From positions 99,595 through 149,861 of the forward strand of contig JAKALS010000002.1 of NCBI GenBank assembly GCA_021813145.1: a DNA stretch of 50,267 bases. Direction: 5' to 3'. Both the position numbers and the translations under genes were made by a program. Positions within the stretch are counted from its first letter, which is position 1. Each line of letters opens with the position of its first letter. The notes beneath the pieces are model-generated. The model was not told where the DNA came from and did no database searches. It saw nothing but the letters and a program-made list of their open reading frames with translations. This stretch comes from a bacterium. GTDB taxonomy: Bacteria > Patescibacteriota > Microgenomatia > Levybacterales > UBA12049. Shown in pieces: positions 9,623 through 18,897 of this stretch.

Positions 9623-11125
9623 TTATTCTTGATACCCTATATTTGGAGACTGTCTGAATATAAAAAAACTCCTCCAGTTGTAAGCGGCCTTTATAAAAGG
9701 CAAAAACATTATTATGTTAAATATTGCCCAGGCGCTGTTTGTAAATACGGCCGGATTCTTGTTGTCGAGATTTAACGCAATACCGATTACCGCAAGTACA
9801 ATATATAAAAGATGGGGATAAATCAAAAATAAGTAATTGCCTTCCTGTCTTTTTTTTGAAGTTACGGCAAAACCCACTTTTCTTCTTGTTAAAAGGGAAA
9901 AAAGAGCGGAAAGCTGCAAAAACCAACTTGCCTGGGAAAAGGAAATTGCCCTGAAAGTTATACCGCCCCCCGAAACTAAAAAAATTGTATAAAGGTTTAA
10001 GAACATGTACGGAATAAAATAGAGCGCAAATGATTGAGTTGTGGAAGAAACGGGTTGTAAGCCGAAGAAAAGGAATAAGATAGGCATTATTATATCTATA
10101 AGAACTATAAGACCGTTAAGATAAAAAAGGGCCGAAAGAAAATATTCTACTCTTTGAGCAAAAGTAAATCCTCTCCTAAAAAATGGGTTATATCTGAATA
10201 ATATTTCTAAAGAACCCCTGGCCCAGCGCTGCTGTTGTTTATAATAAGAGAGCAAATCCAGTGGGGCAAGGCCTTCGGCAAGAATGTTTGGATAATATAC
10301 AGACTTCCATTTTCTCTTGTGGATGAAATAAGAGGTCAAAAAATCTTCGGCAATGCTTTTTTCGTTTATTCCTCCTACATCTTCAAGCGCTTTTCTTCTT
10401 AGTACAAGATTCGTTCCGCAGATAAAAGAGGAATTAAGGTTATCTTTTGCCGACATAATAGGCCCGAAAAAAAGATCTTGCTGTTCCCATGCTCCCCGCG
10501 TAATTTCATTCTGGTCGAAATTCTTGTAAAATTGCGGCGATTGAACAAAAGCAACTTTTTCATCGTAAAAATAAGGGACGAGTTTACTTAAAAAATCCTT
10601 ATTGGGAATCATGTCGGCGTCAAATATCGCTACGAGCTCGCTTTGAGTACTTCTTAAACCGTTATTGATATTGCCGGCTTTTGCCCCGCCCGGTATTCTT
10701 CTTGTTATGCATTCTACCCCCAAATCCTGTGATGTTCTTTCTATTTCCTTCCAGTTTTCTTTGTTTGCGACGAAGCCGTCGTTTAAAACAACCACTTTAA
10801 AGTTTGGATAATTCATTTCTTTTGCCGCTTTTATTGTCCGGGTAACTATGTCTACAGGCTCCCCTGCTACCGTTATAAATACGGTTACAGAGGGATCGAA
10901 GTAATTTGGTGAAGTCACTCTTTTTGGAATTTTCCTATTCCAAATCGTATACCAAAAGCCGAAGGACATGATTATATGATAGATTTCGCCAAAAAATAAA
11001 AGCGCATATAAAAAAACATTTCCCATATGAGGCAAATAAAACCACCAGGAAATATAAACAATTGCCATTAAAACGTTTATAAAAAGTAAAAGGTTGGGAA
11101 CATATCCCCTTGTTATTCTTTCCAT
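9623..11125 (-). CDS. Cellulose synthase-like processive GT2 (BcsA-like catalytic core)
   Basis: VVLNDG, FDADM, AEDFLTS and QQQRW (Q..RW) motifs between TM bundles; no recognisable C-terminal PilZ motif. Confidence 0.88.
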   Translation of the reverse strand: MERITRGYVPNLLLFINVLMAIVYISWWFYLPHMGNVFLYALLFFGEIYHIIMSFGFWYTIWNRKIPKRVTSPNYFDPSVTVFITVAGEPVDIVTRTIKAAKEMNYPNFKVVVLNDGFVANKENWKEIERTSQDLGVECITRRIPGGAKAGNINNGLRSTQSELVAIFDADMIPNKDFLSKLVPYFYDEKVAFVQSPQFYKNFDQNEITRGAWEQQDLFFGPIMSAKDNLNSSFICGTNLVLRRKALEDVGGINEKSIAEDFLTSYFIHKRKWKSVYYPNILAEGLAPLDLLSYYKQQQRWARGSLEILFRYNPFFRRGFTFAQRVEYFLSALFYLNGLIVLIDIIMPILFLFFGLQPVSSTTQSFALYFIPYMFLNLYTIFLVSGGGITFRAISFSQASWFLQLSALFSLLTRRKVGFAVTSKKRQEGNYLFLIYPHLLYIVLAVIGIALNLDNKNPAVFTNSAWAIFNIIMFLPFIKAAYNWRSFFIFRQSPNIGYQE

Positions 11126-11127
11126 AT

Positions 11128-12300
11128 TTAAAACTCCTGTAACTGGTTGTCATACAAAGCTGCTCCAAACCAGAGCCAGTTTTGCTCATAGTAAGGGAGA
11201 TTCGAGTTAAAAGAATTTGTGTCGTTTGAATAAAGACTTAATATCTTATCCTGATAAACTTTTTTTGCCAGAGAAGGATCGTTTACCAAAAAAAACGCAA
11301 GTGAAGTTGAGTACATTACGGGTCCTTCGTTTTGGCTGACAACACTTCCGTCATGGGCGTAAACACTCGCCAACTTTCCATTCTGTTTATACAGTGAAAT
11401 CAAAAAATTAAAATTATGTTTAAGGTAATTAAGCGCCTGTTGAGAATTATTCCAATGGTAATCAAGGTATATTCTCCAGGGTATTCTTACCGCTTCGTAT
11501 GCATAGTTTGTCGTAAGTCCGGAAATACCGGTTGGAGTTATTTGTCCGGTCGACTGGTCCATCGATATCCAATCGGGAGGAAGGCCTACGGATTTACTTT
11601 TATCCAAAGGCAAAGAACTTGAATTTTTTAACATCCCGTATCCCGGATTTATTAAAGAGTTCCAGTCGTGCTGTTTATCAACCTGGGCAAACACCCTGTA
11701 CTCGTATGGAGCAAAGTAAGAGGGATTGATTATAAGTTTTCCCTTAACATTGGCCCAGTTTCCTGCGGTTAAATAGCGTTTTCCGCTTGCAGTTCCCACT
11801 TCTATTTTCCATATATCGTTAAGTATCGGCATCGCCTGCGAAAGATATGAGGGTTGGTTCCATCTTTTAGAAGCCAGGATTAAGGCAAAGGCTATATCTT
11901 CGTCTGCGTCGCTTGCGGAATTCATGTCGCTTGCGCTCTGGAATCCATAAGTACCGTTGCTTTTCTTGCCCCATCTCCATCCGAATAGCCAGTCGTTCGG
12001 CCTTTTTAAATCGTTTTTTGTCCATGTCCAGGCGTTATCAAAAGTCGTTTTATCCCCTATCCATACGGCTCTTAACATTGCATAAGATTGTGCTTCAGAA
12101 GTTGTAATTCCTCCCTGGGAATAATCTATTACTCTTCCCTGCGGATTCATGAACTGGGTTTTATATTTTTCCCACGAGGAAGAAAGTAGGGTATATGTAG
12201 AAAAAGTAGGATTTTGGTTAGTAACCTTTGATGTAAAAAATACGTATAAAACCAAAATAATACTTATAAAAATTAAAAAGTATCCGATAATGTTTTTCAT
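11128..12300 (-). CDS. Glycoside hydrolase family 8 (BcsZ-like endoglucanase), membrane-anchored
   Basis: N-terminal TM; TTSEAQSYAMLRAVW and SASDADEDIAFALILA match GH8 catalytic regions. Confidence 0.87.
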   Translation of the reverse strand: MKNIIGYFLIFISIILVLYVFFTSKVTNQNPTFSTYTLLSSSWEKYKTQFMNPQGRVIDYSQGGITTSEAQSYAMLRAVWIGDKTTFDNAWTWTKNDLKRPNDWLFGWRWGKKSNGTYGFQSASDMNSASDADEDIAFALILASKRWNQPSYLSQAMPILNDIWKIEVGTASGKRYLTAGNWANVKGKLIINPSYFAPYEYRVFAQVDKQHDWNSLINPGYGMLKNSSSLPLDKSKSVGLPPDWISMDQSTGQITPTGISGLTTNYAYEAVRIPWRIYLDYHWNNSQQALNYLKHNFNFLISLYKQNGKLASVYAHDGSVVSQNEGPVMYSTSLAFFLVNDPSLAKKVYQDKILSLYSNDTNSFNSNLPYYEQNWLWFGAALYDNQLQEF

Positions 12301-12956
12301 AATAGGTTTCGCAAAATAGGAACAGAATTCATTCTGCTTCTTCTATAAATAATTCTTTCTTTAAGACTTTGGGGAATACTCATTTGCGATTTATCTATAA
12401 GCGTAAGACCCGTTACAAAGAAAAATGTCGCAAAACCCAGAAGTATTACTCTTATTGTCGGCGCATAAACGCTTGAAGCATAATAATCCTGTTCGGGAAT
12501 AATTTGGGAAATACCCGGAGGAGGCGAAGGCGGAGTATAAGCTTTTTTAATTACATTCTGAACATTTAAAGGAACTACTTCGGGAACAGAAGGGTGAGGG
12601 ATGGGTGTCGGCGACGGAGTTGGATCGGGCGTAGTATTTACAACAGGAGCAACTTTATCGGGCTTTGATGTTGGAGCAGGAGTAGGGGCGGGAGTCTTTT
12701 TTTCGTGAGAAGTACTTGGAACGGGAGTAGGGCTACTGCTTGGCATAGGAGAAGAACTGGGCGTAGGAGAGGCCGAAGGAGCAGGACTCGAACTTGGTAT
12801 AGGACTTGAACTCGGAGACGGGGTGGTACTTGGCGGGGCGGTAGATTCGGGTAAGGGTGTGGGGGTAGAAACAGGCAATGAAATCTGCGCAAAAGCAGTT
12901 GAAAAGTTTAAAGAAAAAAATAAAATTGATGCTGTAATCATTGCAAAATATTTCAT
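12297..12956 (-). CDS. Secreted/membrane protein with long Pro/Ser/Thr-rich linker and C-terminal TM
   Basis: Signal peptide, TPSPSSSPIPSSSPAPSASPTPSSSP linker, TM near the C-terminus; upstream SD AAGGAGG; ATGA overlap with the GH8 gene. Confidence 0.75.
   Translation of the reverse strand: MKYFAMITASILFFSLNFSTAFAQISLPVSTPTPLPESTAPPSTTPSPSSSPIPSSSPAPSASPTPSSSPMPSSSPTPVPSTSHEKKTPAPTPAPTSKPDKVAPVVNTTPDPTPSPTPIPHPSVPEVVPLNVQNVIKKAYTPPSPPPGISQIIPEQDYYASSVYAPTIRVILLGFATFFFVTGLTLIDKSQMSIPQSLKERIIYRRSRMNSVPILRNLL
12660..12880 (-). repeat. Low-complexity Pro/Ser coding repeat
   Basis: Repeated SSPxPSS units at the protein level and degenerate repeats in DNA. Confidence 0.75.
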
Positions 12957-13073
12957 AAAATAGCCCTCCTTCTTATTGCTTTTATCTTAAAGCTTTGAGC
13001 TTAAACGATTACAAGAAATATGTAAGAAAACTGCAAGATAAAAGCAGACTTAGAGTATTGCTATAATATGGAT

Positions 13074-13805
13074 ATGGAAAATAAAGATAAAACTGTTCGT
13101 TTGGATAAATTTCTATCGGACGCGGGAATAGTTTCGAGGCGCGGGGTAAAGCAGCTTCTTAAAAAGGAAGAAATAACCGTAAACGGAAAAAGGGTCCGCG
13201 AATCCGGAACAAGAATAATTGCAGGAAAAGATAAAATAGAAATTAACGGTTACCCTGTTAAAAAACCGGGGAAAGTTTACTTTATATTAAATAAACCCAT
13301 AGGATATATTTCTACAACATCGGACGAGCTTTACAGGGAAAATGTAGTTTCACTGATAGACACGCCCGAAAGGATATACCCCATCGGAAGGCTTGATAAA
13401 GATACTCACGGACTTATTCTTTTGACAAACGACGGAGAATTAACGCATAAACTTATCCATCCGAGATACCATGTAAATAAAACTTACCTTTTAAAAATAA
13501 AAGGAACCGTAAAGCCCATACAATTAAAAATATTAAGGGAGGGCGTAATGCTCGAAGACGGAATTACACTGCCCGCAACGGTTGATATAGAATCGGTAAA
13601 AAGCGATAAAACTGTCCTTAAGATGACAATACATGAAGGGCGAAACAGACAAATAAGAAGAATGTGCGAAGCGTTGGGGCTTGAGCTTTTGGATCTTCAG
13701 AGAATAGAGTTCGGTCCCCTAAGGCTGGGGAAATTAAAAGCGGGAGAATACCGAAATCTTACTAAAACAGAACTTGAATCCCTAAAGAAATCCGCTAACT
13801 TTTAA
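13074..13805 (+). CDS. Pseudouridine synthase, RsuA/RluB family
   Basis: S4 domain N-terminus, GRLDKDTHGLILLTNDGELTHKL, EGRNRQIRRMCEALG. Start placed at the second ATG (13074) because the track start 13068 immediately follows a TATAAT box. Confidence 0.9.
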   Translation: MENKDKTVRLDKFLSDAGIVSRRGVKQLLKKEEITVNGKRVRESGTRIIAGKDKIEINGYPVKKPGKVYFILNKPIGYISTTSDELYRENVVSLIDTPERIYPIGRLDKDTHGLILLTNDGELTHKLIHPRYHVNKTYLLKIKGTVKPIQLKILREGVMLEDGITLPATVDIESVKSDKTVLKMTIHEGRNRQIRRMCEALGLELLDLQRIEFGPLRLGKLKAGEYRNLTKTELESLKKSANF

Positions 13806-13810
13806 TCACT

Positions 13811-13845
13811 AAAAAACAACCCATTGCTTAATGCAAATGGGTTGT
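13811..13845 (-). terminator. Rho-independent terminator for the 90-aa gene
   Basis: Minus strand: ACAACCCATT...AATGGGTTGT stem followed by TTTTTT. Confidence 0.8.
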
Positions 13846-13866
13846 CTCTATTTCTATTATAAACTA

Positions 13867-14139
13867 TTAGTGACAGGCATTACTATTGTTATATCCTGTC
13901 GCTCCGGGTTCCTGACCTACCGCTCCATTATGAGAGCCCGGTGCTCCTCCATTTGTTCCAAAAGAACTGCTGTTATACCCCCGGCCATGACCACCTGCAT
14001 AAACAGAATTCTGATAGTTAAAAGCACCATGGACTGCTCCGCAGGCAGAGGCGTTATTTGCGCCACCTTCTGCAAATGCACCTGCCGCGCTGGTCAAAAG
14101 TAAACCTGCAACCGCTGCTCCGATCAAAAATTTTTTCAT
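13867..14139 (-). CDS. Small secreted Gly/Asn/Ala-rich protein (90 aa) with two Cys
   Basis: Signal peptide MKKFLIGAAVAGLLLTSAAGAFA; strong SD GGGGAGGTG; own terminator. Confidence 0.75.
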   Translation of the reverse strand: MKKFLIGAAVAGLLLTSAAGAFAEGGANNASACGAVHGAFNYQNSVYAGGHGRGYNSSSFGTNGGAPGSHNGAVGQEPGATGYNNSNACH

Positions 14140-14258
14140 TTTTTCACCTCCCCTCTAGCTAAAAGTTATAAGACTTAAATGAATAAAAGATGAACGAAAA
14201 ATAACTCGCTGCCCAAAATCAGGCCGTAAAAAATCCCGCCAAAAACGGAATTAGCAGT

Positions 14259-14279
14259 GATTAAATTTTTCATTTAATC
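14259..14279. promoter_or_regulatory. Perfect inverted repeat GATTAAAT-ttttc-ATTTAATC in the intergenic region
   Basis: Direct reading. Confidence 0.4.
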
Positions 14280-14359
14280 GTATTTTCATTGACCTGTAAT
14301 TACACTCTTAAAATAAAAAGTCAAGTTTTACTGTCGAATCATTAAAACCCCGATTTTCT

Positions 14360-14388
14360 TTGACTTATAAAGCAATCGGTTGTAAAAT
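14360..14388 (+). promoter_or_regulatory. Promoter TTGACT-17-TAAAAT directly before the start codon of the HTH gene (approximate coordinates)
   Basis: 8 nt between the -10 box and ATG 14397. Confidence 0.65.
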
Positions 14389-14396
14389 CTTTTGCC

Positions 14397-14849
14397 ATGG
14401 TAAAGCAAGAACGGGAAATAGTCCGCGACAGAACACTTCCATATGGAGAAACAAGAACAAAAATAAAAAACTTAATTGCCGGACGGGAAGGAGAATACGT
14501 ATCCGTGTCCGAGCTGGCAAGGCAAGTTAACCTTGCAAAGCAAACGGTAAGTATACATTTACAGAAACTTTCTAAAGACGGTGTTCAATTGCCCCTAACA
14601 AGGGAGCAATATCTTAGACAGCAAAAAGAAAGGAAGTTAACCGCAAAAAAAGCAGAAGAAGAAGCAAAAGATAATTTGAGGGCGGAGATAATAAGGCTTC
14701 GAAGGGAACAAAGGCTCGGAAACGCAGAAATTTCTTCTTTAACAGGTATTCCCGTAACTAGAGTAGAACATATTGTAGATTCTCAAAGAAGAAATGATGC
14801 TTCACTTAGGCTTAGGAGCAAACGCGGAACAAGAAAAAAAATTCTTTAG
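14397..14849 (+). CDS. DNA-binding protein with N-terminal winged-HTH-like and C-terminal HTH regions
   Basis: VSVSELARQVNLAKQTVSIHLQKLSKDG (HTH) and RLGNAEISSLTGIPVTRVEHIV (second HTH), basic tail. Confidence 0.65.
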   Translation: MVKQEREIVRDRTLPYGETRTKIKNLIAGREGEYVSVSELARQVNLAKQTVSIHLQKLSKDGVQLPLTREQYLRQQKERKLTAKKAEEEAKDNLRAEIIRLRREQRLGNAEISSLTGIPVTRVEHIVDSQRRNDASLRLRSKRGTRKKIL

Positions 14850-14861
14850 CTTCACACCTAA

Positions 14862-16028
14862 TTAGTTCCTATTTCTTAGGAATGCGGGAATGTCCCATGC
14901 ATCGTCGTCTGTTACTTCCGGCTGCGAAGGAGCGGGTTCGGTAACCGGAGCCTGAACAGGCTGCTGCTGCGACTGGCCGTTTCCATTGCTGATTCCTATT
15001 CCGTTATTAACAATAGACTGTGCGCTTTCGATTTTTCTTGTAACCGGAGTTACAAACTCTTTAAGGGTTTGCCTTGTTAAATCAAATCCTGTGGCAATAA
15101 CCGTAATTTTTATCTGGTCATGCATCGTCTCATCTATTGTTGCTCCGAATATTATGTTTGCATCGGGATCCGCCGAAGATGCAATAATTTTTGCCGCTTC
15201 GTCTACTTCGTTCATTGTAATATCAGGACCGCCGATAATATTGAATAATACTCCCCTTGCCCCTTCCATAGATATTTCCAAAAGGGGCGATGCAACTGCG
15301 CTTCTTGCCGCGGTCTGTGCCCTGTTTTCCCCAACTCCTGTTCCTATTCCCATAAGAGCGGAGCCCGCATCGGACATGATAGTCCTGACATCGGCAAAAT
15401 CCACATTTATAAGCCCCGGCAAAGTTATAAGGTCTGATATCCCCTGAACTCCCTGGGTTAATACCGAATCAGCAACCTTGAACGCTTCCAAAAGAGACAG
15501 TTTTCTGTCCACCACATCCAAAATACGCTGATTCGGTATAACAATTAGCGTATCGACTTTGTCTTTAAGCTCTTCTATTCCGTCTTCTGCATTTACCATT
15601 CTTCTAGTCCCTTCAAATGCAAAAGGCTTTGTTACTATTGCAACCGTTAATGCGCCCACTTCTTTTGCCGCTCTTGCTATAACGGATGTCGCTCCTGTTC
15701 CTGTTCCTCCTCCCATTCCTGCCGCAAGAAAAAGCATGTCTGTTCCTTCAATTATTTCTTTTATTTTTTCGTAAGATTCTTCCGCCGCCTGTGTTCCTAT
15801 CTCCGGATTTCCTCCCGAACCGAGACCTTTGGTAAGATTTTCTCCTATCTGAAGTTTTGTCGCGGCCTGGCACATTAAAAGGGCCTGCGCATCGGTATTC
15901 ACGGAAATAAAATCAACTCCCTGAATGTTGCTTTGGGAGATCATGGAATTGAGGGCGTTATTGCCTCCACCACCTATTCCCATTACGCGGATTTTTGCGA
16001 AATTAGTGGTTTGAGGCTTGATTAACAT
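14862..16028 (-). CDS. ftsZ: Cell division protein FtsZ
   Basis: [19 protein letters not shown] tubulin signature, C-terminal DIPAFLR peptide. Confidence 0.98.
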   Translation of the reverse strand: MLIKPQTTNFAKIRVMGIGGGGNNALNSMISQSNIQGVDFISVNTDAQALLMCQAATKLQIGENLTKGLGSGGNPEIGTQAAEESYEKIKEIIEGTDMLFLAAGMGGGTGTGATSVIARAAKEVGALTVAIVTKPFAFEGTRRMVNAEDGIEELKDKVDTLIVIPNQRILDVVDRKLSLLEAFKVADSVLTQGVQGISDLITLPGLINVDFADVRTIMSDAGSALMGIGTGVGENRAQTAARSAVASPLLEISMEGARGVLFNIIGGPDITMNEVDEAAKIIASSADPDANIIFGATIDETMHDQIKITVIATGFDLTRQTLKEFVTPVTRKIESAQSIVNNGIGISNGNGQSQQQPVQAPVTEPAPSQPEVTDDDAWDIPAFLRNRN

Positions 16029-16034
16029 AGGCGA

Positions 16035-16063
16035 ATACTAGCAAATAAAAAAAGATTTTGCAA
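16035..16063 (-). promoter_or_regulatory. ftsZ promoter TTGCAA-17-TAGTAT (extended TGc), 6 nt before ATG
   Basis: Direct reading of the minus strand. Confidence 0.7.
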
Positions 16064-16105
16064 GTTCTTACTTTACCGGCTTTACGGCTTTATAAACTAA
16101 AAAGT

Positions 16106-17419
16106 TTAAGGCAGAAATGATTTAAAGAAGGACAGGCCTTTAGATATATATTTTCCGAATTTAAGGGAACCTAAAGAACCGACACCGGGAATCTTTGGCA
16201 TGGAAAATCCAAAAGGCATCGAACTTTCCGCCTCCACTCCTTGTCCGTAAGTCGCAAGGCCTATCACCGTGGAGAAACTTGGATTATCTTGTATTTCGTC
16301 GATTATTCCTTTAATGTTAGTCGGAAAACCCACTCTTACCGGCATTGCAAGCATTCTTTTTGCGGCTTCGGTTATTCCTATTGTTCTTGCTCCTCCTCCC
16401 GTTACGACCAGACCCGAGGGTGTTTGTCCTGCATAACCGCTTTTTTTAATTTCCAGCCCTACCATAGTAAATATCTCGTTGAGTCTTGGCCTTATAATTC
16501 CGTCGACAAGAGTTTTTTGCGAGACTTTTACCAATTCTTCTGGAAGATTTAAAGAAGACAAATCTACTTCGTCAGGTTTTTCGGTTTTTTTTGTCTCCCC
16601 TAAAATCGATTCTTCGACTCTTACGGGTTTTTTAACCGGATTTGAAAGGAAAAGTTTTATTTTTTCGGCAGACTCTAGGGAAATCCTAAGCCCTATCGCC
16701 AAATCGTTTGTTATATGCCTTGCGCCTATGGGAAGTACCGAAGAATATGCGACGGAACCTTCGACATAAATACATATGTCTGTTGTCCCCGCACCGATAT
16801 CTACCAAAACTACCCCCAACTCTTTTTCTGTCTCGGAAAGGACGGATAACGAGCTTGCGTATCCGCTTGATACTATAGAGTCAACATCCACACCAACTTC
16901 GGAAAATGCCTTTTCCATATTTCTTATCGATGTGCTCCCCGCGGAAATAATATGTGTATCTACTTCGAGCCTTACTCCTGTCATTCCAATCGGATCTTTT
17001 ATTCCTTCCTGTCCGTCTACTATGTAACTCCTTGGAAGTACATGAATTATTTCCCTGCTTGAAGGAAGAGAAACTGCTTTTGCCGCATCTATTACTCTTG
17101 TTAAGTCTGTTTCTCTTATTTCTCCCTCCGGCTGGGCAACAGCAACTACTCCTCTGGAATTCTGAGACTCTATATGATTTCCTCCTATTGAAGCTATTAT
17201 ATGTGAGGCCGAATATCCGGCCATCCTTTCGGCACCTTCCAAAGAAGTATTTATTGCTGAAACTGCTTCTTCGATATCGACAATTTGCCCTCTTTTTACG
17301 CCGTTGGAAGATACTTCGGAGACACCTAAAACGTTTACCGATTCATCTACTTTGGCAATTAAAGTAACTATTTTTGAGGTTCCTACATCTACTCCTACTA
17401 CAATTTTACCTTCAGTCAT
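16106..17419 (-). CDS. ftsA: Cell division protein FtsA
   Basis: VGVDVGTSKIVTLIA, VVLVDIGAGTTDICIY, VVTGGGARTIG actin-fold motifs. Confidence 0.95.
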   Translation of the reverse strand: MTEGKIVVGVDVGTSKIVTLIAKVDESVNVLGVSEVSSNGVKRGQIVDIEEAVSAINTSLEGAERMAGYSASHIIASIGGNHIESQNSRGVVAVAQPEGEIRETDLTRVIDAAKAVSLPSSREIIHVLPRSYIVDGQEGIKDPIGMTGVRLEVDTHIISAGSTSIRNMEKAFSEVGVDVDSIVSSGYASSLSVLSETEKELGVVLVDIGAGTTDICIYVEGSVAYSSVLPIGARHITNDLAIGLRISLESAEKIKLFLSNPVKKPVRVEESILGETKKTEKPDEVDLSSLNLPEELVKVSQKTLVDGIIRPRLNEIFTMVGLEIKKSGYAGQTPSGLVVTGGGARTIGITEAAKRMLAMPVRVGFPTNIKGIIDEIQDNPSFSTVIGLATYGQGVEAESSMPFGFSMPKIPGVGSLGSLKFGKYISKGLSFFKSFLP

Positions 17420-17427
17420 AAGGCTAA

Positions 17428-17838
17428 TTAAAAGACAATTACCGGTTTATCATACCGAAAATCCAGCGATTTAAACCGTTTCCCTTCTATTGTAAGCCGT
17501 GAGAGGATTAGTTGTAAAGAGGAGATTTGATTTTCAATATTTTTATCGGTGGAAATTATTACCTGACTGCCGTCGTTAAGAGTCACCAGATAGGACGAGT
17601 CCGAGGAAATGTCTACCCTTGTAAAGGGTATGTTATATTTTTCCAGTTCACCCTGCAACTGGTCATGCCTCTGGTTGCTGATTTGCTGGGCCAAAGGACT
17701 TAAAACACCTTTTTTAGGTATAAGGTAATTTAATGCAAGATATCCTGAAAATAAAACAAGAAGAATAAAAAAAGCGAAAAGAAAAATTTTAATTTCGCCG
17801 AAAAGCCTATTTTTTAATTTTCTTTTTTTTATGGACAT
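17428..17838 (-). CDS. ftsQ: Short FtsQ/DivIB-like bitopic division protein
   Basis: Single N-terminal TM; position between murG and ftsA; 136 aa. Confidence 0.6.
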   Translation of the reverse strand: MSIKKRKLKNRLFGEIKIFLFAFFILLVLFSGYLALNYLIPKKGVLSPLAQQISNQRHDQLQGELEKYNIPFTRVDISSDSSYLVTLNDGSQVIISTDKNIENQISSLQLILSRLTIEGKRFKSLDFRYDKPVIVF

Positions 17839-18895
17839 TTTTTAATACCGCCACAATCCTTTGGGCAGATCCTTCCTCAAAATAATTAACGGGTTTTTTG
17901 TAAGAATTTATATTTTTGAATACCTTCTCAATTATATCGGAAAAACTTGCGGGATTTGCATTTTTCTGTTCAAGAATTTCTCCCAATTTATGTTCTTTTA
18001 CAAACATTGCATTTTTAAGCTGTTCGTTGTTTTGAGAGAAAGGAATAGGAATAAGTACGGAAGGTTTTCCTAAAAACATAATCTCCGAAACAGTGTTTAT
18101 TCCCGCTCTTGAAACTATCATATCGCAGTCTCTTAAAAGATGAGCCGACTCCAGGGGCGTAAGAAATTTTTTAACCTCGTATCTTTCATCCTGAAGTTTT
18201 TCGAGCGTGTCAAAATCTTTATATTCTTTTGCATCTCCGCACTGGTGAAAAATCCTGAAGGTCTTTAGAAGATCCGGAAGCGAATCTCTAACAAGGGAAT
18301 TTATGAAATGCGACCCCAGACTTCCTCCTGTTATATAAAGGAGAGGCAAATCACCTTTATTTTTTTCTTCTTTTGAAACTTTCAAAATTTCTTTTCTTAA
18401 CGGGTTTCCGGTAAGAACTACTTTGCTTTTGGGGAAAAATCTCTGGGAAGAGTCCCAGGAAATACATACTCTGGACGCAAACTTTGACGCTATTTTATTC
18501 GCCATACCTACCTCAAATGTCTGCTCATGAATTACAACGGGGATTCTAAGGGCATATGCCGCAATTATTACGGGGAGCGAAACATAACTGCCGAATCCTA
18601 ATACTATGTCTGGTTTAAATTTATTGAGGACATAAAAGCTTTGGGAAAATCCGACCGGAAATTTAAGCATAGAAGGAAGTGTATGCCTGGTAAACTTTCT
18701 CTGTAGTCTTCCGGTTATAATCGGAAAAAATCCTATCCCCATTTCGGTAATAGTTCTGTATTCCAAAGAGTTTGCTCTATCCCCCTCCAGAGCCCTTTTC
18801 CTTCCGACATAAAGGACCTCGTTTTTACCTTTCCTTAATTCATCTATTACCGATAAAGCGGGAGACAAGTGTCCCCCCGTAATTAGTACTCTCAT
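17807..18895 (-). CDS. murG: MurG (UDP-GlcNAc:lipid I GlcNAc transferase)
   Basis: ITGGHLSPALSV, PDIVLGFGSYVSLPVIIAA, TGGSLGSHFIN, CDMIVSRAGINTVSEIMFLGKPSVLIPIP. Confidence 0.93.
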   Translation of the reverse strand: MRVLITGGHLSPALSVIDELRKGKNEVLYVGRKRALEGDRANSLEYRTITEMGIGFFPIITGRLQRKFTRHTLPSMLKFPVGFSQSFYVLNKFKPDIVLGFGSYVSLPVIIAAYALRIPVVIHEQTFEVGMANKIASKFASRVCISWDSSQRFFPKSKVVLTGNPLRKEILKVSKEEKNKGDLPLLYITGGSLGSHFINSLVRDSLPDLLKTFRIFHQCGDAKEYKDFDTLEKLQDERYEVKKFLTPLESAHLLRDCDMIVSRAGINTVSEIMFLGKPSVLIPIPFSQNNEQLKNAMFVKEHKLGEILEQKNANPASFSDIIEKVFKNINSYKKPVNYFEEGSAQRIVAVLKNVHKKKKIKK

Positions 18896-18897
18896 TT

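Noticed and set aside
12638-12892. 84-aa Arg/Leu/Pro-rich ORF in an alternate frame
   Set aside because: By-product of the Pro/Ser-rich repeat read in another frame.
16954-17367. 137-aa Leu-rich plus-strand ORF
   Set aside because: Antisense to ftsA; composition is an artefact of the codon pattern.
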